Below are positions 35,926 through 44,137 of a stretch of 64,000 nucleotides of DNA, piece by piece (the first letter of the stretch is position 1; every line of letters starts with the position of its first letter). This DNA is from Bacillota bacterium. Lineage in GTDB: Bacteria > Bacillota > Clostridia > Peptostreptococcales > Anaerovoracaceae. The notes under the pieces are model-generated. The model made no database searches. It was not told where the DNA came from and saw only the letters and a list, made by a program, of their open reading frames with translations. The DNA is taken from NCBI GenBank assembly GCA_023415235.1, contig JAEZLP010000035.1:1-64000 (forward strand), given 5' to 3'. A program made the position numbers and the translations under genes.

Positions 35926-37363
35926 GAATGAGCGCCCTCCGTTCCGCAGGCTGCTGCACAATCGGATTGAACATGGACAGTTGAACCTGCTCCTCCTTTG
36001 CCAAAAGCTGATTTCTGATCCGTTCCGAGGCAAGGGCTTCGTTTTTTATGGTTTCCGGTGCAATGTCGGAACCGCCGCAGTATTTACCGCAGCAGGTGAT
36101 AAAGTACTTTGCCCTCTTCACAACAACGCCGATCTTTTTCAAATCTTCGAAATGGATTGCAGCCATTCTCCTCTGACGAACGATCCGCAGAGCGGAGGTG
36201 GTGCCGATTCCCGGGATTCTCAGCAGTTCCTCCAGAGAAACCTTATTGATCTCCATCGGAAACTTTTCGATATTTCGGAGCGCCCAGCTGATCTTCGGAT
36301 CCAGCTCCAGGTCCAGAAACGGATTCTTTTCATCCAGAATCTCATCGGCGGTGAATCCGTAAAAGCGCAGCAGCCAGTCTGCCTGATAGAGCCGGTGCTC
36401 TCTGGCAAGAGGCGGGGCGGTGAACGGCGTCGGCAGCAGCGGCGAGCTTCTGACCGGGATATAGGCCGAGAAATAGACTCTCTTCATCTTGAAGGTACGG
36501 TACAAGCTCTCCGAGATCTTTACGATCTGACGATCGCTCTCGGGGGACGCGCCAATAATCATCTGGGTGGTCTGTCCCGCAGGCGCAAAACGCTCCTTTC
36601 CTCGCTTACGAGCTTCTCCTACAGGGAAGGGCTTTCCCGCGAGATCCACCAGGCTTCCGTCCCCATGGGAGATGTTGTCGCCCTGGGGCTCCAGATAGCC
36701 GAGATTGCCTGCGCTGTAGATGTCCTGGTTCTTAAACATGGTGCCGGGGCCTTTCAGCTGCCGTCGTTCCGTCAGGGTTTGTGTGATCTGCCGCATGGGC
36801 GTCAGGATGTTCGCTGGCTTTTTCTGGGGAGCCAGCAGCCCGAGGCTTTCCTTGGTGGGCAGTTCGATATTGACACTGAGCCGGTCTGCCGCAAGTCCGA
36901 TCTGGTGGAGAATTTCCGGCGAAACTCCGGGTATGATTTTGGCATGGATATATCCGGCGAATTCGTACTCTTCCCGGAGCATTCGGATACAGTGCAGAAT
37001 TCTCTCCGCAGTATGGTCGGGCGACACCTCCACGGCTGAGCTTAGAAAGAGCCCTTCGATATAGTTTCTTCGATAGAACTCGATTGTAAGACGCGCCAGC
37101 TCCTTCGGCTCAAAGCTTGCCCGGGGCACATCGGCGGAGCGCCGGTTTACGCAGTACTCGCAGTCATATACACACTTGTTTGTAAAAAGAATCTTCAGAA
37201 GAGAAATACAACGTCCGTCCGCCGACCAGGAATGGCAAATCCCCGCTGCGGCCGAGCTTCCGATCTTCCCGTTGTTTCTCCGTTCCACTCCGCTGGAGGA
37301 GCATGAAACATCATATTTCGCCCCATCGGCCAAGATCTTAAGCTTTTCCAAAGTGCTCTGCAA
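35918..37363 (-). CDS. Radical SAM protein, SplB-like, putative DNA modification/repair, TTG start
   Basis: About 481 residues. The radical SAM cluster motif is CVYDCEYC near residue 75, within LFTNKCVYDCEYCVNRRSAD. The middle forms the TIM-barrel, and the C-terminus has a helix-hairpin-helix DNA-binding motif (LEELLRIPGIGTTSALRIVR, about residues 380-400). Combined radical SAM and HhH points to DNA as a substrate by inference. The start is placed at TTG 37361-37363 because AGGGAG lies eight bases upstream. The partner gene follows with overlap. Confidence 0.88.
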   Translation of the reverse strand: MQSTLEKLKILADGAKYDVSCSSSGVERRNNGKIGSSAAAGICHSWSADGRCISLLKILFTNKCVYDCEYCVNRRSADVPRASFEPKELARLTIEFYRRNYIEGLFLSSAVEVSPDHTAERILHCIRMLREEYEFAGYIHAKIIPGVSPEILHQIGLAADRLSVNIELPTKESLGLLAPQKKPANILTPMRQITQTLTERRQLKGPGTMFKNQDIYSAGNLGYLEPQGDNISHGDGSLVDLAGKPFPVGEARKRGKERFAPAGQTTQMIIGASPESDRQIVKISESLYRTFKMKRVYFSAYIPVRSSPLLPTPFTAPPLAREHRLYQADWLLRFYGFTADEILDEKNPFLDLELDPKISWALRNIEKFPMEINKVSLEELLRIPGIGTTSALRIVRQRRMAAIHFEDLKKIGVVVKRAKYFITCCGKYCGGSDIAPETIKNEALASERIRNQLLAKEEQVQLSMFNPIVQQPAERRALIHG

Positions 37364-37437
37364 TTTCAACACTCCCTTGCACAATAGAACTTATGTTCTT
37401 ATTATGCCCCATGGAAAACAAATGTTCAAGCAAAATA

Positions 37438-37466
37438 TTTACGTCAGCATCGTTTTATGGTATAAT
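37438..37466 (+). promoter_or_regulatory. Promoter of the exchanger-patatin unit
   Basis: TTTACG (37438-37443) and a perfect TATAAT (37461-37466) are separated by 17 bases, 27 bases before the ATG at 37493. Confidence 0.7.
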
Positions 37467-37492
37467 CCACATACTAATGTAGGAGGGTTGTC

Positions 37493-38572
37493 ATGGTTGA
37501 ATTTTCGTATTTCTTCCTGTTTGCATTGGGTCTGGCTGCCTTGGTGAAAGGGAGCCGCTGGTTGGTGGGTTCCGCGATCTGGGCTGCCGAGGTGTTCCGG
37601 ATTCCGCAGCACATCATCGGGGCTACGATTGTAAGCATTTGTACCACACTGCCGGAAACATTTGTTTCCTCTGCTGCCGCTTTAAAGAATGAGGCTTCTA
37701 TGGCTGCCGGCAGTGCTTTGGGTTCCATCGGAGTGAACATGGGCCTGCTGTTGTCGGTTTTAATTCTCTCCTACGGGCCAAAAATCAGCAATCGAAAGGA
37801 TTTTTTCAAGCATGTGGGATTTCTCCTGCTCCTCCTGGCGTTGCTCTGGGGGGCCGGTTTTTTCATCGGGGAAATCACAAGGTCAATGGCGTTGATCCTC
37901 GTCCTGCTCCTTCTGTTATATATCGTCGGCAATGTATATTTTGCCGCAAGGCTGATGGATCTGGACATACAATATGACATCGTATATGATCGCGAGGGAT
38001 TTCAGCATTATGATCCCCATACAAATATGCCGGAGGGAAAGGTCTATGATGAAAAGGAGAATGATTTTGACATTTCTTTTCAAGTCTTGTTGAAAAAATG
38101 CTTCTTTTTTTGCCTCGGGGTATTTCTGGTGGTGCTCGGATCCAATCTGATGGTGGACAACGGGATCCGCATTGCGGAGTTTTATCAGAAACCGCATTAT
38201 GTCATCTCTATCGTCTTTATTTCCATCGGCACCTCTCTGCCCGAGCTGACGACCGTCTTAACAGCCGTCAGAAAAGGCGCCCCGACTCTGGGAGTCAGCA
38301 ACGTCATCGGCGCAAGCATATTAAATATCCTTCAGGTGCTCGGGATTGCCTCGCTGCTGAATCCGCTCTCGCCATTCAATGAAAGGAACTTATTATCCTT
38401 TCAGCTTCCGATGCTTTTTCTCATGGCTCTGTCCCTGGCCCTATTCGGCTTCCTCAGCAGGCAGAGAATCAGCAAATGGTGCGGCGTTCTGCTGCTTTTT
38501 CTATATATTGTGACGATAATCATCAATCTTTTTTGGGAATTCGCTCCGATTCCGGGGCTGAATCTGTTTTAA
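37493..38572 (+). CDS. Na+/Ca2+ exchanger-family protein (CaCA, YrbG-like)
   Basis: A 359-residue antiporter with two inverted halves of about five helices. The alpha-1 repeat reads GATIVSICTTLPETFVSSAA and the alpha-2 repeat SIGTSLPELTTVLTAV, each with the ion-binding glutamate, followed by GSIGVNMGL and GASILNILQVLG. A hydrophilic loop separates the halves (about residues 150-195). It probably exchanges Ca2+ or a related cation for Na+, which fits the Na+ economy suggested by atpE. AGGAGG precedes the ATG by six bases; patatin follows after 20 bases. Confidence 0.9.
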   Translation: MVEFSYFFLFALGLAALVKGSRWLVGSAIWAAEVFRIPQHIIGATIVSICTTLPETFVSSAAALKNEASMAAGSALGSIGVNMGLLLSVLILSYGPKISNRKDFFKHVGFLLLLLALLWGAGFFIGEITRSMALILVLLLLLYIVGNVYFAARLMDLDIQYDIVYDREGFQHYDPHTNMPEGKVYDEKENDFDISFQVLLKKCFFFCLGVFLVVLGSNLMVDNGIRIAEFYQKPHYVISIVFISIGTSLPELTTVLTAVRKGAPTLGVSNVIGASILNILQVLGIASLLNPLSPFNERNLLSFQLPMLFLMALSLALFGFLSRQRISKWCGVLLLFLYIVTIIINLFWEFAPIPGLNLF

Positions 38573-38592
38573 TCCGGAGGGAGGCTTCTATC

Positions 38593-39702
38593 ATGGAGAA
38601 TCGTAAAACCGCGCTTGTTCTCGGTGGAGGCGGCTCAAGGGGCGCCTATGAAATCGGCGTCTGGCAGGCTCTGCGTGAACTTGGCATAAAAATTGATGTG
38701 ATAACAGGAAGCTCAGTGGGCGCCATCAACGGAGCGCTGATCGTGCAGGATACCTTTGACCTTGCGGTTTCTCTATGGAAAGAAATCGAAACGCCTATGG
38801 TTTTCGACATGGAAATCAAGGATATCATAGCAAACACGGGAATCGGCACAAACAAGCTGAAGGATTTGCTTACGAAGTATATCGATGAAGCTGCCGTCAG
38901 GAAATCCGCCATGGATTACGGACTGGTAACCCTGGAGCTTCCCTCAATGGTTCCTAAATTTTTAATGAAAGAGCAGATTCCCCAAGGGATGCTGATAGAT
39001 TACATTCTGGCCAGTTCCGCACTGTTTCCCGCCATCAAGACCTATCAGATCAATAATATGAGATACGTGGACGGGGGGTATACGGACAATCTTCCGGTAG
39101 GGCTTGCCTTAGACCGGGGAGCAACCCATGTGATTGCCGTGGATCTGGAAACAGTGGGCGTCATCCGCAGGAACAGGCTGCAGGACGCCGACTATCTCAG
39201 GATCATTCAGTGTCCCTGGGATCTGGGCAATATTCTGTTTTTTGACAAGATCAACTCCCGAAGAATCATGAGGCTGGGATATCTGGACACCATGAAGGCC
39301 TTCCAGGTCTTTGACGGCAGTTATTTCTGCTTTGTGAAAGGGGAATTCGACGGACGGAGTCTCAAGGGCGCCAGCAGGGCAGGCGTAATCTTTGAGCTCG
39401 ATCCCGAAATCATATATAAGAAGTATACCTACAATATGTATCTAAAGGAAGCCATTGATGCTCATGCTAAAGCCATGGAAAAAGACTCGCCTTCCTATCC
39501 GGGTTCCCTTAAGGGCCGGATCCAGGAAAGCATCGAGCAGGCAAAGGCAGCCCTTTCCCAAAAAACTCTGACCCTTGTCATTGCCCGGAGCCTCAAGGAG
39601 GTCACGGCGGAAAAGAATCTCTTTCTCTCCAAGCCCGCAATTAAACTGCTCCGGGAGGAAATCCTCGCAGCAAATTATCTGATCAGGGAAGGACTGGTTT
39701 GA
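38593..39702 (+). CDS. Patatin-like phospholipase (RssA family)
   Basis: A 369-residue acyl hydrolase. The oxyanion motif GGGGSRGAYE is at the N-terminus, the nucleophile serine is in GSSVGAING (GxSxG), and the catalytic aspartate is in YVDGGYTDNLPVG. The start ATG 38593-38595 follows GGAGGGAGG. It is cotranscribed with the exchanger. Its 3' end overlaps the convergent glycosyltransferase gene by 20 bases. Substrate is likely a membrane lipid, which pairs suggestively with the neighbouring glycolipid enzyme. Confidence 0.93.
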   Translation: MENRKTALVLGGGGSRGAYEIGVWQALRELGIKIDVITGSSVGAINGALIVQDTFDLAVSLWKEIETPMVFDMEIKDIIANTGIGTNKLKDLLTKYIDEAAVRKSAMDYGLVTLELPSMVPKFLMKEQIPQGMLIDYILASSALFPAIKTYQINNMRYVDGGYTDNLPVGLALDRGATHVIAVDLETVGVIRRNRLQDADYLRIIQCPWDLGNILFFDKINSRRIMRLGYLDTMKAFQVFDGSYFCFVKGEFDGRSLKGASRAGVIFELDPEIIYKKYTYNMYLKEAIDAHAKAMEKDSPSYPGSLKGRIQESIEQAKAALSQKTLTLVIARSLKEVTAEKNLFLSKPAIKLLREEILAANYLIREGLV

Positions 39703-40834
39703 TCTGTCCCTGTCTCTCTTCATACTCTTTTATCAGGAATTCGCACAAATTCTGGGCGGAACGCTGTCTCGCGTAGATCTCAATGGTGGAACGGAGAAAA
39801 GCAATTCGTTCCGGGTGCTGGAACAGGGAAAAAACCGCCTCGTCCAGCGGGAATGACTTTGTGGCGTAAAGCGCCAAACCGTTATTGAGCATGAATTCGG
39901 CATTCCTCATCTCGTGGCCGGGAATCGGATTGACCATGATCATGGGCAGACCCTTGGCCATGGCTTCGGAAGTGGTAATCCCGCCCGGTTTGGTGATGAT
40001 GCAGTCCGCGGCATCCATCATTACGTCCACATTATCCACATATCCGTAAATATCAAACCGCTTTCTTGTGGTCAGACTCTTGACCTTATTATACATTTTT
40101 TCGTTTCTGCCGCAGACCACCATGACCTGGAAATCGAAGTCCAGGCGGTCCAGCCGTTCAATCGATTCGTCAATTCTGCCGTAGCCCATACTGCCGCTCA
40201 TCAGCAGTATGGTATGCTTATGAAGATCAAGTCCCAGCCTGGCTCTTGCTTCCAGCCGGTCGATCCGGTCGGAGAACTGCGGCCGGATGGGGATTCCGAT
40301 GGGAAGCATCTTGCCTGTATCCAATCCTTTTTGCGCCATCTGGAATTCCAGCAGGTCGGTAGGAGTAACATAATAATCCATCAAGCTTGCTTCCTCCCAA
40401 AGGGGATGCAGCGTAAAGTCCGTGACGACGCCCACTGTGACGACGTCGGAACCCAGCCAGTGTTTTTCCCGCATGATATGAACCAGTATGGCCGACAGTA
40501 CATGGGTGCAGATGATCACGTCCGGTTTGCTTTCCTCGATATATTCCTTTAAATCCTTCGCCCACACCGTATTGGTAATCTTTGGAACGGAGTATTTTTT
40601 CAGAGGCTTGTTTTTTTTCACTACGATATCATACAGCTTTGATGAAATCGTCTTCGCATATGCTGTTGAAAGCAGGTACCCTTTTGATACCAGATGAGAC
40701 AGAATCGGTTCTATGTACGCGTAAGCATCCAGGATCTCACAATCCACTCCCCGTTTATCGAATTCATCCTTGATCGCCTGTCCCGTGGCATGATGTCCCT
40801 GTCCTGTGGAAATACTCAAAATGAGTGATTTCAT
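39683..40834 (-). CDS. Diacylglycerol glucosyltransferase/MGDG synthase-like (GT28)
   Basis: A 383-residue glycosyltransferase of the UgtP/MGD family. The start SLILSISTGQGHHATGQAI and the sugar-nucleotide site DCIITKPGGITTSEAMAKGLPMIM are characteristic, and THVLSAILVHI and VGVVTDFTLHPLW are also conserved. These enzymes transfer hexose from a UDP-sugar to diacylglycerol at the cytoplasmic face to make glycolipids and lipoteichoic anchors. GGGGA precedes the ATG by seven bases. Whether the sugar is glucose or galactose is open. Confidence 0.9.
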   Translation of the reverse strand: MKSLILSISTGQGHHATGQAIKDEFDKRGVDCEILDAYAYIEPILSHLVSKGYLLSTAYAKTISSKLYDIVVKKNKPLKKYSVPKITNTVWAKDLKEYIEESKPDVIICTHVLSAILVHIMREKHWLGSDVVTVGVVTDFTLHPLWEEASLMDYYVTPTDLLEFQMAQKGLDTGKMLPIGIPIRPQFSDRIDRLEARARLGLDLHKHTILLMSGSMGYGRIDESIERLDRLDFDFQVMVVCGRNEKMYNKVKSLTTRKRFDIYGYVDNVDVMMDAADCIITKPGGITTSEAMAKGLPMIMVNPIPGHEMRNAEFMLNNGLALYATKSFPLDEAVFSLFQHPERIAFLRSTIEIYARQRSAQNLCEFLIKEYEERQGQIKPVLP

Positions 40835-40999
40835 ATTATTCTCCCCTTTAACTTAATAATCTCAATCTACGATACCTTATGCTTCTAACATACCATATTT
40901 CTTTGGATTAAGATACCGGTAATCATACAATTCAGGAATATATTTCCGCGGGTTCTTCCTTTGTTGTTCCGTCAATATCTTTCACCGATATTCTGCATA

Positions 41000-41035
41000 T
41001 AAAAAAGCTGAACAGCCGGATTGCGGCTGTTCAGC
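41000..41035 (-). terminator. Terminator of the ECF S-component gene
   Basis: GCTGAACAGCCG (41007-41018) pairs perfectly with CGGCTGTTCAGC (41024-41035). On the minus strand the stem is followed by TTTTTTATATGC. A classic intrinsic terminator 17 bases after the stop codon. Confidence 0.9.
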
Positions 41036-41051
41036 AGGTTATGAAAAACCC

Positions 41052-41633
41052 CTATTTGCTTTCGTGACCTTCGGCTAGCCCCATCATGGGCCGGAAGGCG
41101 AAAAATTTCTTCGCGGGAGTTTTATACAAGGCCGCAGCAAGAATGACCGCAATCACCGTACCCACGCTGAACTGAACGATATTCCATGGAATCCCCAGTG
41201 CCGCGACGATGAAGTTGCCGTAGATCACACCTTCCGCCACATAGTAGCCCAGCACCATGAAGCAGCCTGCCAGAATCATGCCGATCAGCTGATAGATCGG
41301 AACGCCAAGAAGGCTTCTCCCCGGTTTCTGCATGGCCTTCAGAATAAACAATCCCATGATGGCTCCCATGCCGCCCTTGATGCACAGGGTCCATGGCGCC
41401 CACACCGCGTAACCCACAAGGATATCCGCCAGAGCTGAGCCTGCCCCTGCGGCCACAGCGCCGTACTTCCAGCCTAAAATTAAAACGGAAAGGAAGATAA
41501 TGGCATCACCAAGATGAATATATCCGCTGGTAAACGGACTGGGTATGACGATCAACATGGTCGCTACCACGATCATTGCCATCATCAGGCCAGCCAGTAT
41601 GATCCTCGTAGTCTTTTCTCTGTTTGTCGTCAT
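41052..41633 (-). CDS. ECF transporter S component, possibly for vitamin B6
   Basis: About 193 residues and six membrane helices. The segment SPFTSGYIHLGDAIIFLSVLI and the following GSALADILVGYAVWAPWTLCIKG are typical of the PF07155/HmpT-like S components that bind a vitamin and dock on a shared EcfAAT module, which is not in this window. It is divergent from a MocR-type regulator, a family that includes PdxR, so pyridoxine (PdxU2-like) is the best guess for substrate by context. A slightly longer start at 41645 is possible. Confidence 0.82.
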   Translation of the reverse strand: MTTNREKTTRIILAGLMMAMIVVATMLIVIPSPFTSGYIHLGDAIIFLSVLILGWKYGAVAAGAGSALADILVGYAVWAPWTLCIKGGMGAIMGLFILKAMQKPGRSLLGVPIYQLIGMILAGCFMVLGYYVAEGVIYGNFIVAALGIPWNIVQFSVGTVIAVILAAALYKTPAKKFFAFRPMMGLAEGHESK

Positions 41634-41684
41634 ACAAATCACCATCCCTGTCTTCTTTGCTTTTCTATGTTATGCACGCATGCA

Positions 41685-41713
41685 TTGACGCATTGTTTTT
41701 CACGTATTATAAT
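41685..41713 (+). promoter_or_regulatory. Strong promoter of the MocR gene, overlapping a divergent -10
   Basis: TTGACG (41685-41690) and TATAAT (41708-41713) are exactly 17 bases apart on the plus strand. On the opposite strand TATAAT is also readable at 41711-41706 for the ECF S gene. The plus transcript would carry a leader of about 150 bases before the MocR start. Confidence 0.75.
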
Positions 41714-41807
41714 ACTATTAAATTGTAGTTAATTAAATATGCAATTTTATTTATTTATATATATACAGTTTAGCTCTTGAGCTTAGATTTTTGAGAAATA
41801 TAGGGAT

Positions 41808-41844
41808 ACTGTTCTGAAATATTGTTATTTTTTTTAGGAACAGT
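41808..41844. promoter_or_regulatory. Inverted repeat, candidate MocR operator
   Basis: ACTGTTC (41808-41814) and GAACAGT (41838-41844) are perfect inverted half-sites 23 bases apart, about two helical turns, just before the regulator's ribosome site. The spacing would suit binding by a dimer and autoregulation. It could also form an RNA hairpin in the leader. Confidence 0.4.
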
Positions 41845-41871
41845 TTGCTCCGTCTCGAAAGGAGAATCATT

Positions 41872-43293
41872 ATGAAAGCGATTATTCCAAATCTCCGGAA
41901 CGATTCCGCCTCACCCCTGTACCTTCAGCTTTATCAATACATCAAGGACGCAATTCTCGATGGCAGCATACTTCCAATGGAAAAGCTTCCCTCTCTAAGA
42001 AGCCTTTCCAAAAGTCTCGGCCTTAGTTTGACCACCATCGAGCTAGCATACAATCAGCTGCTTGTGGAGGGATATATTTACAGCAAGCCCCAATCGGGCT
42101 ACTATGCAAATCAAATTTCAGCAGGCATGGGTAGCGTACGGAAGGACGGCGACGGGGATGTCAAAAAAACGACTTTGCAGAAAGAGGAAGAGCTGCTGTC
42201 CGATTCGGAAAGGCAGGGTTATTACGACATGTCATGCTTTGATTTTGTGAAATGGAAAAAATGTGTTAACCAGGTTCTTACGGAGTACCCGCATCTCCTG
42301 CTTCGAGAGGGAGACCCCAAGGGAGAAAAAGCCTTGCGAAGAGAAATCTCAAAATATGTTTATCAGTCCAGAGGCGTGACCTGCACTCCCTCTCAGATCG
42401 TCATCGGCGCCGGGACCCAACAGATTATGGGCCAGCTTTGCACCCTTCTGATCAAGCTGGGCATAAAGCACGTAACCGTAGAGGATCCGGGCTATCTGCC
42501 GGTACGAAATATTTTCCGCGACCGGGATTTTGCCATTACTGCGGTGCCGGTGGGAAAAGAAGGAATCTCCATCTCGAGACTGCCCGCCAACATCAGATCC
42601 GCAGTATACGTAAGCCCCTCCAACCAGTTTCCCACAGGATACGTCATGCCCATCGGAAAACGTTACGAGCTGCTGGACTGGGCTCTGAAAAACGACAGCA
42701 TCATTATCGAAGACGACTATGACAGCGAACTACGCTACTTTGGCAAACCGATCCCCTCTCTGCAGGGTCTTGATCATAATCAGCGGGTTGTCTACCTGGG
42801 TTCCTTCTCTTCGACTCTTTTTCCGTCCATAAAAATCAGCTATATGGTCCTGCCTGCCCAAATGGCGGCCATATTTGACACCTTCCGCGACGACTATACC
42901 CAGACCTGCTCCAAAACGGAACAGCTTACTCTTGCCATCTACATGTCAAAGGGGCTGTACCAGACAAATATCAAGAAGCTGCGGACCTTGTACTCCCAAA
43001 AGCTCCAGCTGGCGCTCTCCGTTTTAAACCGATGGGGAGACGGTCTGGTGAGACCCATCAACAGCTCCTCCGGCGTCAATATGCTGATCAGCGTAAAAAG
43101 CAGAAAGCCTGCGGCACAGCTGTGTCGGGAGGCCCTGGAATTGGGCATCAGCACCCTTCCGATCACCACTTACACGGAAGCTCCTGCAGAAGATACGGCA
43201 ACGCTGATTTTTTACTATAACCAAATTCCCCTTAAAGAAATGGAGCCTGCATTGAAGGAGCTCCTGAAAAAATGGCGGGATAATAAAAGCTGA
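41872..43293 (+). CDS. MocR/GabR-type regulator (GntR HTH fused to aminotransferase-like domain), PLP lysine apparently lost
   Basis: A 473-residue fusion. Residues about 10-80 are a GntR winged helix (SPLYLQLYQYIKDAILDG, LPSLRSLSKSLGLSLTTIELAYNQL), and about 130-470 a fold-type I aminotransferase-like domain (TQQIMGQLCTLLIKLG, EDPGYLPV, IIEDDYDSELRYFG). At the position of the PLP-binding lysine, where the family usually reads FSKTL, the sequence is GSFSSTLFPSIKISYM, so lysine is replaced by serine. AAAGGAG precedes the ATG by eight bases. Divergent from the ECF S gene, a PdxR-like arrangement. Confidence 0.9.
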   Translation: MKAIIPNLRNDSASPLYLQLYQYIKDAILDGSILPMEKLPSLRSLSKSLGLSLTTIELAYNQLLVEGYIYSKPQSGYYANQISAGMGSVRKDGDGDVKKTTLQKEEELLSDSERQGYYDMSCFDFVKWKKCVNQVLTEYPHLLLREGDPKGEKALRREISKYVYQSRGVTCTPSQIVIGAGTQQIMGQLCTLLIKLGIKHVTVEDPGYLPVRNIFRDRDFAITAVPVGKEGISISRLPANIRSAVYVSPSNQFPTGYVMPIGKRYELLDWALKNDSIIIEDDYDSELRYFGKPIPSLQGLDHNQRVVYLGSFSSTLFPSIKISYMVLPAQMAAIFDTFRDDYTQTCSKTEQLTLAIYMSKGLYQTNIKKLRTLYSQKLQLALSVLNRWGDGLVRPINSSSGVNMLISVKSRKPAAQLCREALELGISTLPITTYTEAPAEDTATLIFYYNQIPLKEMEPALKELLKKWRDNKS

Positions 43294-43324
43294 CTGTTCG
43301 GCAGGCTGAACAGTCAGCTTTTAT
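43286..43324 (+). terminator. Terminator of the MocR gene
   Basis: AGCTGACTGTTC and GAACAGTCAGCT (stem about 43288-43319) include the TGA stop codon and are followed by TTTTATTCC. The GAACAGT/ACTGTTC core also occurs in the inverted repeat upstream of the same gene (41808-41844). Confidence 0.8.
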
Positions 43325-43352
43325 TCCATGTCCATATATGATAGGGAGTAAA

Positions 43353-43390
43353 TCAATCAATTAATTGATCAATTAGTCAATTAATCAGTC
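43353..43390. repeat. AT-rich short repeat (CAATTAATTGAT-like)
   Basis: The words AATCAATTAATTGATCAATT and AGTCAATTAATCAGTC form an overlapping series of 7-8 base repeats and palindromes running into the last codons of the next minus-strand gene. It may be a slippage-prone low-complexity tract. Confidence 0.5.
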
Positions 43391-43822
43391 AGCCATCAGC
43401 TGCTCCAGCAAATCCAGTATCTTTTGCTGGCTTTTTATGTGCTCCATATGGCTGTTGCTATAACGTCCCGCAATTGACATTTTGTAAAGCAATTTGATGT
43501 CTGCGTTGAACTGCTGCGTCAGGGCCTCAGAAATATTTCCGTCAGAGGGCATGTATGAAGCACAGTCCTCCTTTGTCAGGGCTCCCATCCTGCAGAGCTC
43601 ATCCAATAAACTTTCCTGTTCCTCACAGGTCATATAAGACAGATCATACCTGCTCCTGAGCTCCATAATCTGCTCGTAGGGCAAAGCATTTTCTCTGTCC
43701 TGCTTTCTCATGGCACACTTTGAGGCAGCGGTCGGATGCATTTCCGAGCTAGCTTTCCCGTTTCCCTTTACATGCTCATTTTCATTGAAATACTCTTCAA
43801 TTGGTCCTCCGTACAAGTTCAT
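43385..43822 (-). CDS. Hypothetical protein, 145 residues
   Basis: A soluble, acidic protein (MNLYGGPIEEYFNENEHVK at the start) without signal peptide or membrane helix. The second half is helical (ALPYEQIMELRSRYDLSYMT, EEQESLLDELCRMGALTKED). It shows no family I recognise. The start ATG 43820-43822 is nine bases after AAAGGAG, a good ribosome site, which supports a real gene. The 3' end runs into the AT-rich repeat at 43353-43390. Confidence 0.7.
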   Translation of the reverse strand: MNLYGGPIEEYFNENEHVKGNGKASSEMHPTAASKCAMRKQDRENALPYEQIMELRSRYDLSYMTCEEQESLLDELCRMGALTKEDCASYMPSDGNISEALTQQFNADIKLLYKMSIAGRYSNSHMEHIKSQQKILDLLEQLMAD

Positions 43823-44137
43823 AACTGTCAACTCCTTTTAGGTGATTATGATACGATGCCGTTAAAATGGGCTGTAAAATAATTATAAACTATTTCTCCT
43901 TTTTCAAAAACATAAATGTAGAAATTACGATATATTTTTGCAATTACTTACATGATTTGTCGAATCAATTCCCAATGTATTATTGCAATTTATCGAATAT
44001 GCTGCGTTTGCTATTATCGGTTGAAAAAATGTGTCCCCGAGGGACACATTTTTACTCTCAATATAACTCATTCTGCGTCAGGATATGGCGTTTTCTATGT
44101 CAGGAAATGGCTATTCCACATCAGGTTTCCCGGTCGT
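43823..44137. other. 315-base intergenic region
   Basis: AT-rich, with no gene seen. It contains the leader of the hypothetical gene at 43385-43822 and the bidirectional terminator at 44026-44052. Confidence 0.5.
44026..44052 (-). terminator. Terminator at the end of the molybdenum block
   Basis: AAAATGTGTCCC (44026-44037) pairs perfectly with GGGACACATTTT (44041-44052) over a three-base loop. The flanking A and T runs allow it to act in both directions. It lies 86 bases after the stop of the molybdopterin-binding protein gene and most likely closes that operon. Confidence 0.75.

Noticed and set aside
35924..37039. 371-codon plus-strand frame antisense to the radical SAM gene
   Set aside because: Shadow frame without a ribosome site. 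The minus-strand protein has the CxxxCxxC and HhH motifs.
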